A stretch of DNA of 20,688 nt from DASYYE01 sp035946955 (GTDB lineage Bacteria; Actinomycetota; Actinomycetes; Streptosporangiales; Streptosporangiaceae). The stretch's first letter is position 1; every line of letters begins with the position of its first letter. Positions 13,811-20,327 of this stretch are shown here, piece by piece. The position numbers and the translations under genes are program-made. The stretch spans positions 1-20,688 of the forward strand of contig DASYYE010000249.1 of NCBI GenBank assembly GCA_035946955.1. Reading direction: 5' to 3'. The notes beneath the pieces are model-generated. The model did not search any database and was not told the DNA's origin. It saw only the letters and a list, made by a program, of their open reading frames with translations.

Positions 13811-15140
13811 CCACCGGAGCGAGCACGCCCGCCGAGCCGTCGTCATCGTCACCGTGCTGCTCGGCCTGGACGTGAGTGTCGATAGCGTTCGTGATGGCCC
13901 GGTCCGCGCCGCGCGCCTCATGCTGATAGATCATGGCCGCCCGCTCGCTGTCGTGGCCCATCCGTGCCATGAGATCCCGCAGGCCCGCACCACTGGACGC
14001 AGCGAAGGTGTTCCCCGTGTGGCGAAGGTCGTGGAAGTGCAGGCCCTCGGCACCGATGGACTTCACCGCGTACGGCCAGGCCGACATCTTGTTGAAGTTG
14101 CCCCGCCGCAGTGGGACACCCGTGGCACCAGGGAAGACCAGCGCCCCGGGCTCGGCTTTGACGAAGATCGACAGGTGCTTACGCAGTACCGGGATGATCA
14201 CCTTTGGGATGCCCACGACACGTCGCCCGGCCCTGGACTTGGGCGGGCCAAGAAAGATTTCGCCGGTTGAGCGCTCCACGAAGGCAGCGCGTACCCGCAC
14301 CGTTCCCGCCTCCAGATCGAGATCGCAGCGCCGCAGCGCCGTGACCTCACCCCATCGCAGGCTGGCAAACGTGGCCAGGAGCACGAGCGCCAGGTAACGC
14401 CGGTCATGGTTGCAATCGGCCCGGCCTTCATCGGCCATTTTCCAGAGCGCCCGTTCGGCCTCGGCCCGAGTGCCGTAGATCTCGGGTGACGTGCGCATCT
14501 CGCCGTGTCGCCGGAAACGGAGCCGGTAGCCGCCCGCAGTGGTCTTGCGGATGTTGCCGACAGGTCGGCGGCCCACCAGCTCGGCCAGCGCGAAGACCTG
14601 GGCCACGGTCAGGACCGGCCGCTCAGCGGCAGCCTCGTCACCGGCTCCCCGGATACGGCATGGGTTCCGTGTAAGGATCTTGTCTTCCTCCATAGCCGTC
14701 ATCAGCACCGCCCGCAGCAGTCGGTACGCCTTCGCCGCCATCGACGTAGACACGCCGTTCCCGATCAGCTTCGAGCGCCACTCACGGATCATCGGCGTTG
14801 ACAGTTTGCCGAGAGGCACACCTCCCAGGTACGGCGCGATGTGCTTTTTGAGCAGCCACTTGTAAAGATCCACGGTGCGTGGGCGCAGGTTCGGCCGCTG
14901 CGCGATCCAGGTCGCGGCATAGTCGGAGAGCTTGACCTTGCCGCGCTCTGGGTCGGTCCACTCGCCCGTGGTCATCTGTGCCTCGATCAGCACGAGCGCT
15001 TTCTCCGCATCCGAGATCCGCGCGTATGTCTCCGGCCCGGTTCGCATCCGGCCGTCCGGCCCGGGGTAGCGAATCTGGTACCGCCCGGACGGTAGCTTGC
15101 GGACATTGCCGAAACGGCGATGGCCATCCTTGTTCGCCAT
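13806..15140 (-). CDS. int: Tyrosine site-specific integrase with duplicated DNA-binding domain
   Basis: The 444-residue enzyme would integrate and excise the element at tRNA-Gly. ATG (complement of 15138-15140) has AAGGGAG seven bases upstream and overlaps the xis stop (TGATG). Residues about 8-60 are an AP2-like arm-binding domain and about 68-165 the SAM-like core-binding domain. The catalytic domain has Arg262 (FASLRWGE), Lys301 (GPPKSRAGRR), His370/Arg373 (HFHDLRHTG), His396 (MGHDSE) and nucleophile Tyr405 (IYQHEA). The unusual feature is residues about 191-246: they interrupt the start of the catalytic domain and repeat the N-terminal module (GNIRKTTAGGYRLRF...MRTSPEIY against GNVRKLPSGRYQIRY...MRTGPETY). 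The C-terminus ends in an acidic DDDD stretch. Confidence 0.93.
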   Translation of the reverse strand: MANKDGHRRFGNVRKLPSGRYQIRYPGPDGRMRTGPETYARISDAEKALVLIEAQMTTGEWTDPERGKVKLSDYAATWIAQRPNLRPRTVDLYKWLLKKHIAPYLGGVPLGKLSTPMIREWRSKLIGNGVSTSMAAKAYRLLRAVLMTAMEEDKILTRNPCRIRGAGDEAAAERPVLTVAQVFALAELVGRRPVGNIRKTTAGGYRLRFRRHGEMRTSPEIYGTRAEAERALWKMADEGRADCNHDRRYLALVLLATFASLRWGEVTALRRCDLDLEAGTVRVRAAFVERSTGEIFLGPPKSRAGRRVVGIPKVIIPVLRKHLSIFVKAEPGALVFPGATGVPLRRGNFNKMSAWPYAVKSIGAEGLHFHDLRHTGNTFAASSGAGLRDLMARMGHDSERAAMIYQHEARGADRAITNAIDTHVQAEQHGDDDDGSAGVLAPVG

Positions 15141-15379
15141 CAGGCAACTCCCTTCGTCTTGTGCCACATGTCGGCGGCAGTCATCGGCTGGACCCGGCCC
15201 GCTTCGATGAATTCGGCGAGCGCCGCCTGGCTGATACGGACGTGTCGTCCGACCTTCACGAACTCGATCCGCCGCTCAGCGATGAGCCGCCGCACGAACC
15301 GGACCGATGTGCTCATGTGCTCGGCTGCGGCCTCGACGGTCAGCAGCCGATCCGCGCTGATGCGAGGGGCAGCCGTCAT
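15140..15379 (-). CDS. xis: Excisionase-like helix-turn-helix protein (Xis)
   Basis: The 79-residue protein has a MerR-like excisionase fold: LLTVEAAAEHMSTSVRFVRRLIAERRI (about 12-38), then FVKVGRHVRISQAALAEFIEAG (about 40-61). Such proteins bind DNA arms beside att sites and steer Int towards excision. ATG (complement of 15377-15379) overlaps the repSA stop by four bases (ATGA), and its own stop overlaps the int start. The order rep-xis-int matches pSAM2. Function is assigned from fold and position. Confidence 0.85.
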   Translation of the reverse strand: MTAAPRISADRLLTVEAAAEHMSTSVRFVRRLIAERRIEFVKVGRHVRISQAALAEFIEAGRVQPMTAADMWHKTKGVA

Positions 15380-16992
15380 GCCGCCCTCCCGGTTGCCGAA
15401 AGTCCGGGCGGGGGATCCATGGCCGCTCTCTGGCGCGCTTGCTCAAGTGCGGATCGCCATTGGATGCGGTCCGCTACGACGTGCAATAGCCGTTGCCCGT
15501 TGGGCATATGGTCGGGATCGCCCGGCGCGACGGGTTCCCAGGTGTACCGGCCCGGGTCGGTTGCCGGAAGGCCGAGCATCTCGGTCAGCCATGCCTTGCG
15601 GTCGCCGCGGTGGTCGGCGAGCGTCTTGCCTGACCATTTGCGCGAGACCAGGACGCGCCGACCGGCGTAGCCGAGGTATTCGCGACGGTGCGCCTTGCCC
15701 TTGCAGCAGCCTGGGTGAAGGCCGGGACGGGCATTCTTGGGCTGTATCCCGTACCGGAGCCAGTTCGCGCAGGTGGGCGAGCAGGGTTCGTATCTGAGCG
15801 CCTGGACGAGCTGCTCGACATGGGCTCGCTGGACATCGCTGTCGGCTCGGTGGCAGTCGCTGACGTGCTTGGTGAGGTACTTGGTGAGGTATCCAATGCA
15901 CTGGCGGGCACCTTGCGATCCGGCGAGCACGCCCTGAGCGTCGAACCGTTCGCCGAACCTGGCGACGTGCAATGGCTCGTCATCGGTTCCGATGGTGTCG
16001 AGCGCCTGGTCCCAGGTGGGGAGCAGCTCGCCCGTGGCGGGATCGAGGTAGGTCTCGCGCCGTTCGTCCCACACCGGCTGGTGGTCGCCGTCGAACCGGA
16101 CTACTGACGTGTCAGGCCACCAGACCTGGTGGTAGGTGGCGGCGAGCACCTGGCGCAGCTCGGTGCGCGAGACGGTGCCCCGCATCGCGATATGCATGTG
16201 CGGAGCGAGCCGCCGCTGCGGTTCGACGGCCGCGAAGTATTGCACGTCGTAGCCGACATACCGGCGCATGTTCTGGACGAACCTGTCGAACAGCGCCGCG
16301 AAGTGCAGCGCATCCCTTGCGGCCCGGCCGTAGTCGTACCTGTTCGGCTCGGCCGGAGTGCCGTCGCTGCGCACACGCCCGTAGCTCGGGCAGGTCAGCG
16401 TGACGAACATGGATGGGCGGAAGGTCTTGCCGTCCGGTGCCGTGTAGGTCTTGCCCACGGTCCGGGCGGCTACCTTGCGGCGCGGCAGCTCCGGCGCGTC
16501 CTGCCGCCGCCTGGTGGATCTGTGCCGTCGTGCCGGACGGCTAGGCAGCACGTTCCCGCGTAGGCCCGCGAGGGTGATCTCCTCATCCAGCTCACGGTTC
16601 AGCGCGTCCTGCTCGGCCGTGTCGCCGCCCTTGGCCTCGGACCGGTCCCTCTCAGCCTGGGTCTCAGAGCGCTTTTCGATTAGCCAGCGCTGCCAGTCGT
16701 TGGCGTCGTCCGGTTCGATCACCGGCTCGTGGTCGAGGTGCCACCCTTCCCGGCACTGTGCGGATCGCAGCGTCCTGGCCCGTTCGGCGCAGGGCGCGCA
16801 GACCGAGGCGAGCGTATGACCGCACGGTACGAGCACCTGGGAGACCTCGCCCGTGGCCAGGTCGGTACGGCGAAGCTGGACCGGGCGCAGGCACCCCCCA
16901 TGCTCGATGGCTATTTCCTTGACCACATCGCGGGCCAGCGGCATCGACAGCCGCTCGGCGCGTGTCCCCCGGTTGGTCCCCGTGTTGGTCAC
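15376..16992 (-). CDS. repSA: RepSA-like rolling-circle replication initiator
   Basis: This 538-residue initiator would nick the element's double-strand origin and start rolling-circle replication after excision. Start GTG (complement of 16990-16992) overlaps the preceding stop as GTGA and follows a G-rich site; the open frame extends further 5' but runs through the zinc-ribbon gene in another frame. Residues 57-88 carry a Cys/His cluster (CGHTLASVCAPC, then Cys80, His85). FVTLTCPSYG (197-205) is motif I, HMHIAMRG with His265 and His267 is the metal-binding HUH motif, and GYLTKYLTKH supplies Tyr368 and Tyr372 as candidate nucleophiles. Further cysteines (404, 408, 429, 430) may bind zinc. The double-strand origin is not identified; in pSAM2 it lies within or near repSA. 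Confidence 0.87.
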   Translation of the reverse strand: MTNTGTNRGTRAERLSMPLARDVVKEIAIEHGGCLRPVQLRRTDLATGEVSQVLVPCGHTLASVCAPCAERARTLRSAQCREGWHLDHEPVIEPDDANDWQRWLIEKRSETQAERDRSEAKGGDTAEQDALNRELDEEITLAGLRGNVLPSRPARRHRSTRRRQDAPELPRRKVAARTVGKTYTAPDGKTFRPSMFVTLTCPSYGRVRSDGTPAEPNRYDYGRAARDALHFAALFDRFVQNMRRYVGYDVQYFAAVEPQRRLAPHMHIAMRGTVSRTELRQVLAATYHQVWWPDTSVVRFDGDHQPVWDERRETYLDPATGELLPTWDQALDTIGTDDEPLHVARFGERFDAQGVLAGSQGARQCIGYLTKYLTKHVSDCHRADSDVQRAHVEQLVQALRYEPCSPTCANWLRYGIQPKNARPGLHPGCCKGKAHRREYLGYAGRRVLVSRKWSGKTLADHRGDRKAWLTEMLGLPATDPGRYTWEPVAPGDPDHMPNGQRLLHVVADRIQWRSALEQARQRAAMDPPPGLSATGRAA

Positions 16993-17150
16993 AGGCGCCC
17001 CCCGTACTGCCAGCCGCCACCGTCCCAGCGTTCGGCGTGGCCGCATGCACGGCATTCGGCGCGCAGCCACCGCCGCCCGATGTCCTCCACCATCAGTTCG
17101 TGGCCGCATGAGGGACACGGCTCGTCGGTCTGCCACACGGTCACCGGCAT
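16989..17150 (-). CDS. 53-aa zinc-ribbon protein inside the tra-rep operon
   Basis: A small frame starts at ATG (complement of 17148-17150), sharing its A with the tra stop (TGATG), and ends in a TGA that overlaps the repSA GTG (GTGA). The peptide has two CxxCGH knuckles, CPSCGH (12-17) and CRACGH (33-38), joined by ELMVEDIGRRWLRAE and followed by a Trp/Gly-rich tail (ERWDGGGWQYGG). It should bind one zinc ion. Coupling on both sides argues that it is a real gene. Comparable small zinc-ribbon proteins occur in streptomycete elements as hypothetical proteins; a helper role for Rep or Tra is only a guess. Confidence 0.8.
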   Translation of the reverse strand: MPVTVWQTDEPCPSCGHELMVEDIGRRWLRAECRACGHAERWDGGGWQYGGRL

Positions 17151-18589
17151 CAACGGGCATCACCGCCAGCCGTGACCAGCACGGGAGTAACCGCCGCGAC
17201 CATCGCGTGAATGTCCTCGTCGGACACGAACGCGGCCCGCACTCGTACCGGGTCGGGTGAGGTTTCCAGGCGGACATAGCCAACTCCGGCCCCGATCTGG
17301 GGCAATGGTGAGATCTCGTCGGCAAGTGCCCCGCGGTCGCGGGCACCGTCGCCGAGCACCATGTCCACCTGCTCGGATTCATCGAGCCGCAGCGCGATCC
17401 GGGTAGGGAACAGATTCCGCAGGCTGATCACGTCTTTGCGCGGGTCTTGCAACGCGCCTACCACGCAGACCCCGACTGACCGGCCCTGGCTAGTCAGTGT
17501 CGCTATCGCGGCCTCAGCGCGCTTGCGCAAGTCCCGTTCGGGCTGGTAGGCAGTCAGGAATGCCAGCTCGTCGATCAGCACGACCAGGAACGGGAAGTCG
17601 GTCGATGGCGTGAAGGTCCGGGTCTTGCCCCCGAACTGTGCCGCCCGCTCGTGCATCTCCGCGACGGCCGATTCCAGCAGTCCCACCATTGCCGCTGGCG
17701 TGTCTGCGTAGCGGTCGAAGATGGCCCGGCCATAGGACAGTTCCATCCGCTTCGGGTCGAGCGCCCAGACGCGAACCCAGCCACCGATGATGGCGGTCAG
17801 TAGCGCGCGGATCAGGGACCAGATCACCGATCCTTTGCCCGATCCTGTCGCACCCGCGATCAGCACGTGCGTGGACAGCAGGCGCAGCAGCCACGGTGAG
17901 CCGTTCTCGCACCGCCCCACGGGCAGTGCGGAGAGATTGACCTCGGCGCGCATCGGCAGCGCTGATATCGGCTGGCTGAGGGTGTCAGCACGGACCAGCT
18001 CCAGCGTCACCATTCCAGGGGCCGCAGTGCGGACCCGGCACAAGCGGACCTTGAACGCATGCGCGAGGTTCTCGGCCCGGTCGGCGAAGTTACCCGGGGC
18101 CTGTCCGGTCACCAGGGTTACGGTCACCAGGTCCACGGCCCCCGTCACCCGCACGCGACCGAGCACCGGCAACATGACCTTGCCCCGGTACGTCGGCGCG
18201 AGCCCGGCGAGCGTCATCGCAGAGTGCCAGTGCCGCCGGTAGAACCAGCGCCGCCACTTATCACGCGAGGGGTTGGCGACGAACCGCGTGAACCAGTCAG
18301 GCCGCAGGACTCGCAGCCCGATCAGTGCCGCGACCACGAGCACGGCCAGGCCGACAAGGCCGGGCCAGCGCAGGTTAAGCCAAGTGAGGATGACCACCCC
18401 CGCCACGGCATCCAGCAGCGGATGAGTGATTAGGAACCAGGTGACCCGCCACAGCAGCCGAAGGAGCTGGACGAGCCAGATCACCCCCTCCGGGGTGCGG
18501 TAAACCGGTGACCGCCATACCGGGGAGGCGAAGGGGTCCGGGTTGTCAACTTGGGCGATCTGCTCGCCCGTGACGTTACGCATTACCAT
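17150..18589 (-). CDS. FtsK/SpoIIIE-type DNA translocase, conjugal transfer protein
   Basis: This 479-residue membrane ATPase is the probable transfer protein (TraSA/TraB type) that pumps double-stranded element DNA into the recipient. The start is ATG (complement of 18587-18589), four bases after AGAGGA; the second ATG two codons later, at 10 bases, is equally possible. Hydrophobic segments at about 35-56 and 61-95 anchor it. The motor has Walker A GATGSGKG (246-253) and Walker B FLVVLIDEL (about 334-342), plus the FtsK-like SQGRSVGVCVVGALQDPRKD block (about 367-386) and FPTRIALRLDESEQVDMVLG (394-413). No separate gamma-type DNA-reading domain is obvious; the C-terminal ~60 residues are the best candidate. 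The plasmid-side recognition repeats (clt) were not found here. Confidence 0.9.
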   Translation of the reverse strand: MVMRNVTGEQIAQVDNPDPFASPVWRSPVYRTPEGVIWLVQLLRLLWRVTWFLITHPLLDAVAGVVILTWLNLRWPGLVGLAVLVVAALIGLRVLRPDWFTRFVANPSRDKWRRWFYRRHWHSAMTLAGLAPTYRGKVMLPVLGRVRVTGAVDLVTVTLVTGQAPGNFADRAENLAHAFKVRLCRVRTAAPGMVTLELVRADTLSQPISALPMRAEVNLSALPVGRCENGSPWLLRLLSTHVLIAGATGSGKGSVIWSLIRALLTAIIGGWVRVWALDPKRMELSYGRAIFDRYADTPAAMVGLLESAVAEMHERAAQFGGKTRTFTPSTDFPFLVVLIDELAFLTAYQPERDLRKRAEAAIATLTSQGRSVGVCVVGALQDPRKDVISLRNLFPTRIALRLDESEQVDMVLGDGARDRGALADEISPLPQIGAGVGYVRLETSPDPVRVRAAFVSDEDIHAMVAAVTPVLVTAGGDAR

Positions 18590-18626
18590 GGAGTCCTCTC
18601 GAAGGTTTGCTGACCTGGGGAGATAC

Positions 18627-18659
18627 GGGGCGGCTAGAGGTGCGAACTCCAGCCGCCCC
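18627..18659 (-). promoter_or_regulatory. Hairpin in the leader of tra
   Basis: GGGGCGGCT (18627-18635) pairs perfectly with AGCCGCCCC (18651-18659); after one mismatch the stem continues with GAG/CTC around a 7-nt loop. It lies between the 88-aa gene's stop and the tra start, the only non-overlapping junction of the operon from pra to int. No U-tract follows, so it could be a partial terminator or an mRNA processing or stability element that sets Tra level. Confidence 0.55.
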
Positions 18660-18670
18660 ACCAGTGATCA

Positions 18671-18937
18671 CTAGGCCGCGCTCTGGGCGCTATCCGGCCT
18701 GTACAGACGCTCGACTTCGGCCTCGAACTGCTCCACCGACCGCGCCAGCTCACGCGCGAACGTCACCGCCTGCTCGCTGACCCCCGTCTTCCGGTCGGCC
18801 AGCGATATCGACAGCGAGACACCGGGGAACACGACGCGCAGGATCGGGCTCGTGTCCGGGTAGGTGTGGCAGATGACCCATGCGCCCTCACCTGCGTGAG
18901 CGCTGATGTTCGCGCTCGACGTGTGGGCACCGCTCAT
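18671..18937 (-). CDS. Hypothetical 88-aa protein of the element
   Basis: ATG (complement of 18935-18937) is preceded at seven bases by AAGGAGG and overlaps the pra-like stop as ATGA. The longer open frame upstream is a shadow of that gene. The protein has a polar N-terminus, a beta-rich middle (GAWVICHTYPDTSPILRVVF, then VSLSISLADR) and a predicted helix (EQAVTFARELARSVEQFEAEVERLY), without membrane segment or metal motif. I do not recognise a family. Its place between activator and tra suggests an element-specific role. Confidence 0.75.
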   Translation of the reverse strand: MSGAHTSSANISAHAGEGAWVICHTYPDTSPILRVVFPGVSLSISLADRKTGVSEQAVTFARELARSVEQFEAEVERLYRPDSAQSAA

Positions 18938-19347
18938 GCCGCCGCCTCCTTGGTGTCCGAGCCAGAACGGCCACCGTGGCGGCCGGGAGCACGAACCCCT
19001 GTTGCCTTGAGCGAGTACGCGAGCCGCCCGGCTTGCGTGACATACGGCGTCACGGTCAGCCCCGCGAACTCCACCGCCACGAACGGCGAGCCTGACGACG
19101 ACGGCGGCAGCACCGGCTGATGCTCGGCCGCTACCTTCACCTTCACCGTCCGGTTGCGTGCCTCTGGATCGGCGTCGATCACCTCGACCACCCACAACGG
19201 CAGGCCGCTCGCCTTGTCCTTGGACTGGACGAACCGGTCGCCGCTCGATGCGTCGAAGTCCCGCACGGGCTCAAATGTCCCGGCCGCGTACACACCGGCT
19301 GGGAACACGTGTCCGAACTCGACTGGGATCGGACCTTGAAGTGCCAT
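18934..19347 (-). CDS. Pra-like activator of replication, integration and excision
   Basis: The 137-residue protein starts at ATG (complement of 19345-19347), nine bases after GGAGGT, and begins MALQGPIPVEFGHVFPAGVY. It has KASGLPLWVVEVIDADPEARN near the middle and FAGLTVTPYVTQAGRLAYSLKATGV near the end. This pattern is what I remember for proteins annotated as plasmid replication, integration and excision activator, after pSAM2 Pra, which switches on repSA-xis-int; I could not check by search. No classical DNA-binding motif is visible. It is the first gene behind the regulated promoter, and its stop overlaps the next start. Confidence 0.68.
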   Translation of the reverse strand: MALQGPIPVEFGHVFPAGVYAAGTFEPVRDFDASSGDRFVQSKDKASGLPLWVVEVIDADPEARNRTVKVKVAAEHQPVLPPSSSGSPFVAVEFAGLTVTPYVTQAGRLAYSLKATGVRAPGRHGGRSGSDTKEAAA

Positions 19348-19382
19348 GACCCTGCTACCTCCAATGACAGATTCTTGTTTTG

Positions 19383-19408
19383 TCACAACCTGTCCTAACA
19401 GGTTGTGA
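19383..19408. promoter_or_regulatory. Operator: 11-bp perfect inverted repeat at the transcription start
   Basis: TCACAACCTGT (19383-19393), a 4-bp spacer and ACAGGTTGTGA (19398-19408) are a perfect palindrome covering about +1 to +24 of the predicted transcript. A further half-site, CAACCTGTC (19426-19434), lies between -35 and -10. Binding would block RNA polymerase. The likely ligand is the GntR protein encoded just upstream, by analogy to KorSA, which represses pra in pSAM2. Confidence 0.78.
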
Positions 19409-19412
19409 GCCC

Positions 19413-19441
19413 AAAGTACCTAGGGCAACCTGTCATGTCAA
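19413..19441 (-). promoter_or_regulatory. Promoter of the pra-tra-rep-xis-int operon
   Basis: On the minus strand TTGACA (complement of 19436-19441) is followed after exactly 17 bp by TACTTT (complement of 19413-19418), a near-consensus housekeeping promoter. Transcription should start near 19406, about 60 bp before the pra-like start codon. The spacer itself contains a copy of the operator half-site. Confidence 0.78.
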
Positions 19442-19479
19442 GTGTGAGATTGGAGAGAATCTGTCCTGATCTGAGGCGC

Positions 19480-20217
19480 TCAGGTGAGCGGGTAGACGTC
19501 CCGCAGTTCGTGTCGGTCGCCGGGTAGCACCGCGTCCACGAGTTGCCGTGCAACGCCGTTGGCATCGTGCCCGGTGACCAGCACGTTCAGCACAGGCGCA
19601 CCCTGGTCGATCTTCAGGACCGCAGCCTCATCGGCGTTTGCGGCGCGGGCGATGACACGCTCTACAGCGTGATCCAGCCGCACGCCCTTCCGCTGCTGGA
19701 GGTGACGCCGAATGCCTTCGTGCATCGGCTCAGGTGACGCCAGGGCGGTGCCTGCCGCCAGGTCGAGAGGGAACCAGGCCGAGACAAGCTCGACCGGCTC
19801 GTCCCCGTCGCTCATCACGAACTGGCGCAAGAACGCCTTCGATCCCGCTGGCAGGTCCAGCAACGTCGTAACCCTGGCAGGCGCGACAACGATCCCAGCT
19901 TGCAGCAGGTCAGCCGCCACGTCAGACTCCGCTCGCTCCAGCATGTTCTGACCGGGCTGGCCCGGCTCGGCGATGTTCAGCGGCACCCGGCCGCGCACGA
20001 AGGAGCCCCGGCCCGTCTGGGTGTCGAGCCACCCCTCCTGACGAAGGATGCGCAGGGCCTCGATCACAGTGGGGCGGGAAACGCCGAACTCCTGCACCAG
20101 GTCATGCTGCGAGGGCAGCAGCGCCCCTGGCGGGTACGTGCCGTCCTCGATCCGCGACCGCAGTACGCGGACCAGGCGCTCATACTTCGGCGAAGTCTCG
20201 CCGGGTGCCTCTGCCAT
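19480..20217 (-). CDS. GntR-family repressor with UTRA domain (KorSA-like)
   Basis: The 245-residue regulator starts most likely at ATG (complement of 20215-20217), although its ribosome site is weak and a GTG five codons upstream is possible. Residues about 10-78 form the GntR winged helix: KYERLVRVLRSRIEDGTYPPG, LLPSQHDLVQEFGVSRPTVIEALRIL and the wing DTQTGRGSFV. The remainder (about 95-240) fits a UTRA/HutC effector domain, ending RDVYPLT. pSAM2-type elements carry a GntR repressor (KorSA) next to pra that keeps the element integrated. Its location directly upstream of the palindromic operator suggests the same job. The small-molecule ligand, if any, is unknown. Confidence 0.85.
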   Translation of the reverse strand: MAEAPGETSPKYERLVRVLRSRIEDGTYPPGALLPSQHDLVQEFGVSRPTVIEALRILRQEGWLDTQTGRGSFVRGRVPLNIAEPGQPGQNMLERAESDVAADLLQAGIVVAPARVTTLLDLPAGSKAFLRQFVMSDGDEPVELVSAWFPLDLAAGTALASPEPMHEGIRRHLQQRKGVRLDHAVERVIARAANADEAAVLKIDQGAPVLNVLVTGHDANGVARQLVDAVLPGDRHELRDVYPLT

Positions 20218-20255
20218 GACAACCGCCGTCACTTTGTGTAGATGACCTAACAAGC

Positions 20256-20284
20256 AGGCTAGCGATCACCTTTGGTGCGTGCAA
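20256..20284 (-). promoter_or_regulatory. Promoter of the GntR gene
   Basis: On the minus strand TTGCAC (complement of 20279-20284) and TAGCCT (complement of 20256-20261) are separated by 17 bp. Transcription would begin near 20249, giving a leader of about 30 nt. No copy of the ACAGGTTG operator word is seen here, so autoregulation is not evident. Confidence 0.55.
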
Positions 20285-20301
20285 GTGGTCCTTGACATTC
20301 G

Positions 20302-20325
20302 CCCGGACAGCCTCTCTGGTCCGGG
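20302..20325 (-). terminator. Hairpin after the RsbW-like gene
   Basis: CCCGGAC (20302-20308) pairs with GTCCGGG (20319-20325) around a 10-nt loop, three bases beyond the stop codon of the ATPase gene. It separates that gene from the GntR promoter and is probably its terminator. Confidence 0.55.
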
Positions 20326-20327
20326 TC

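Noticed and set aside
16993..17382. N-terminal extension of the Rep open frame
   Set aside because: The extension overlaps the zinc-ribbon gene and the tra end in another frame and reads as Arg/Pro-rich noise.
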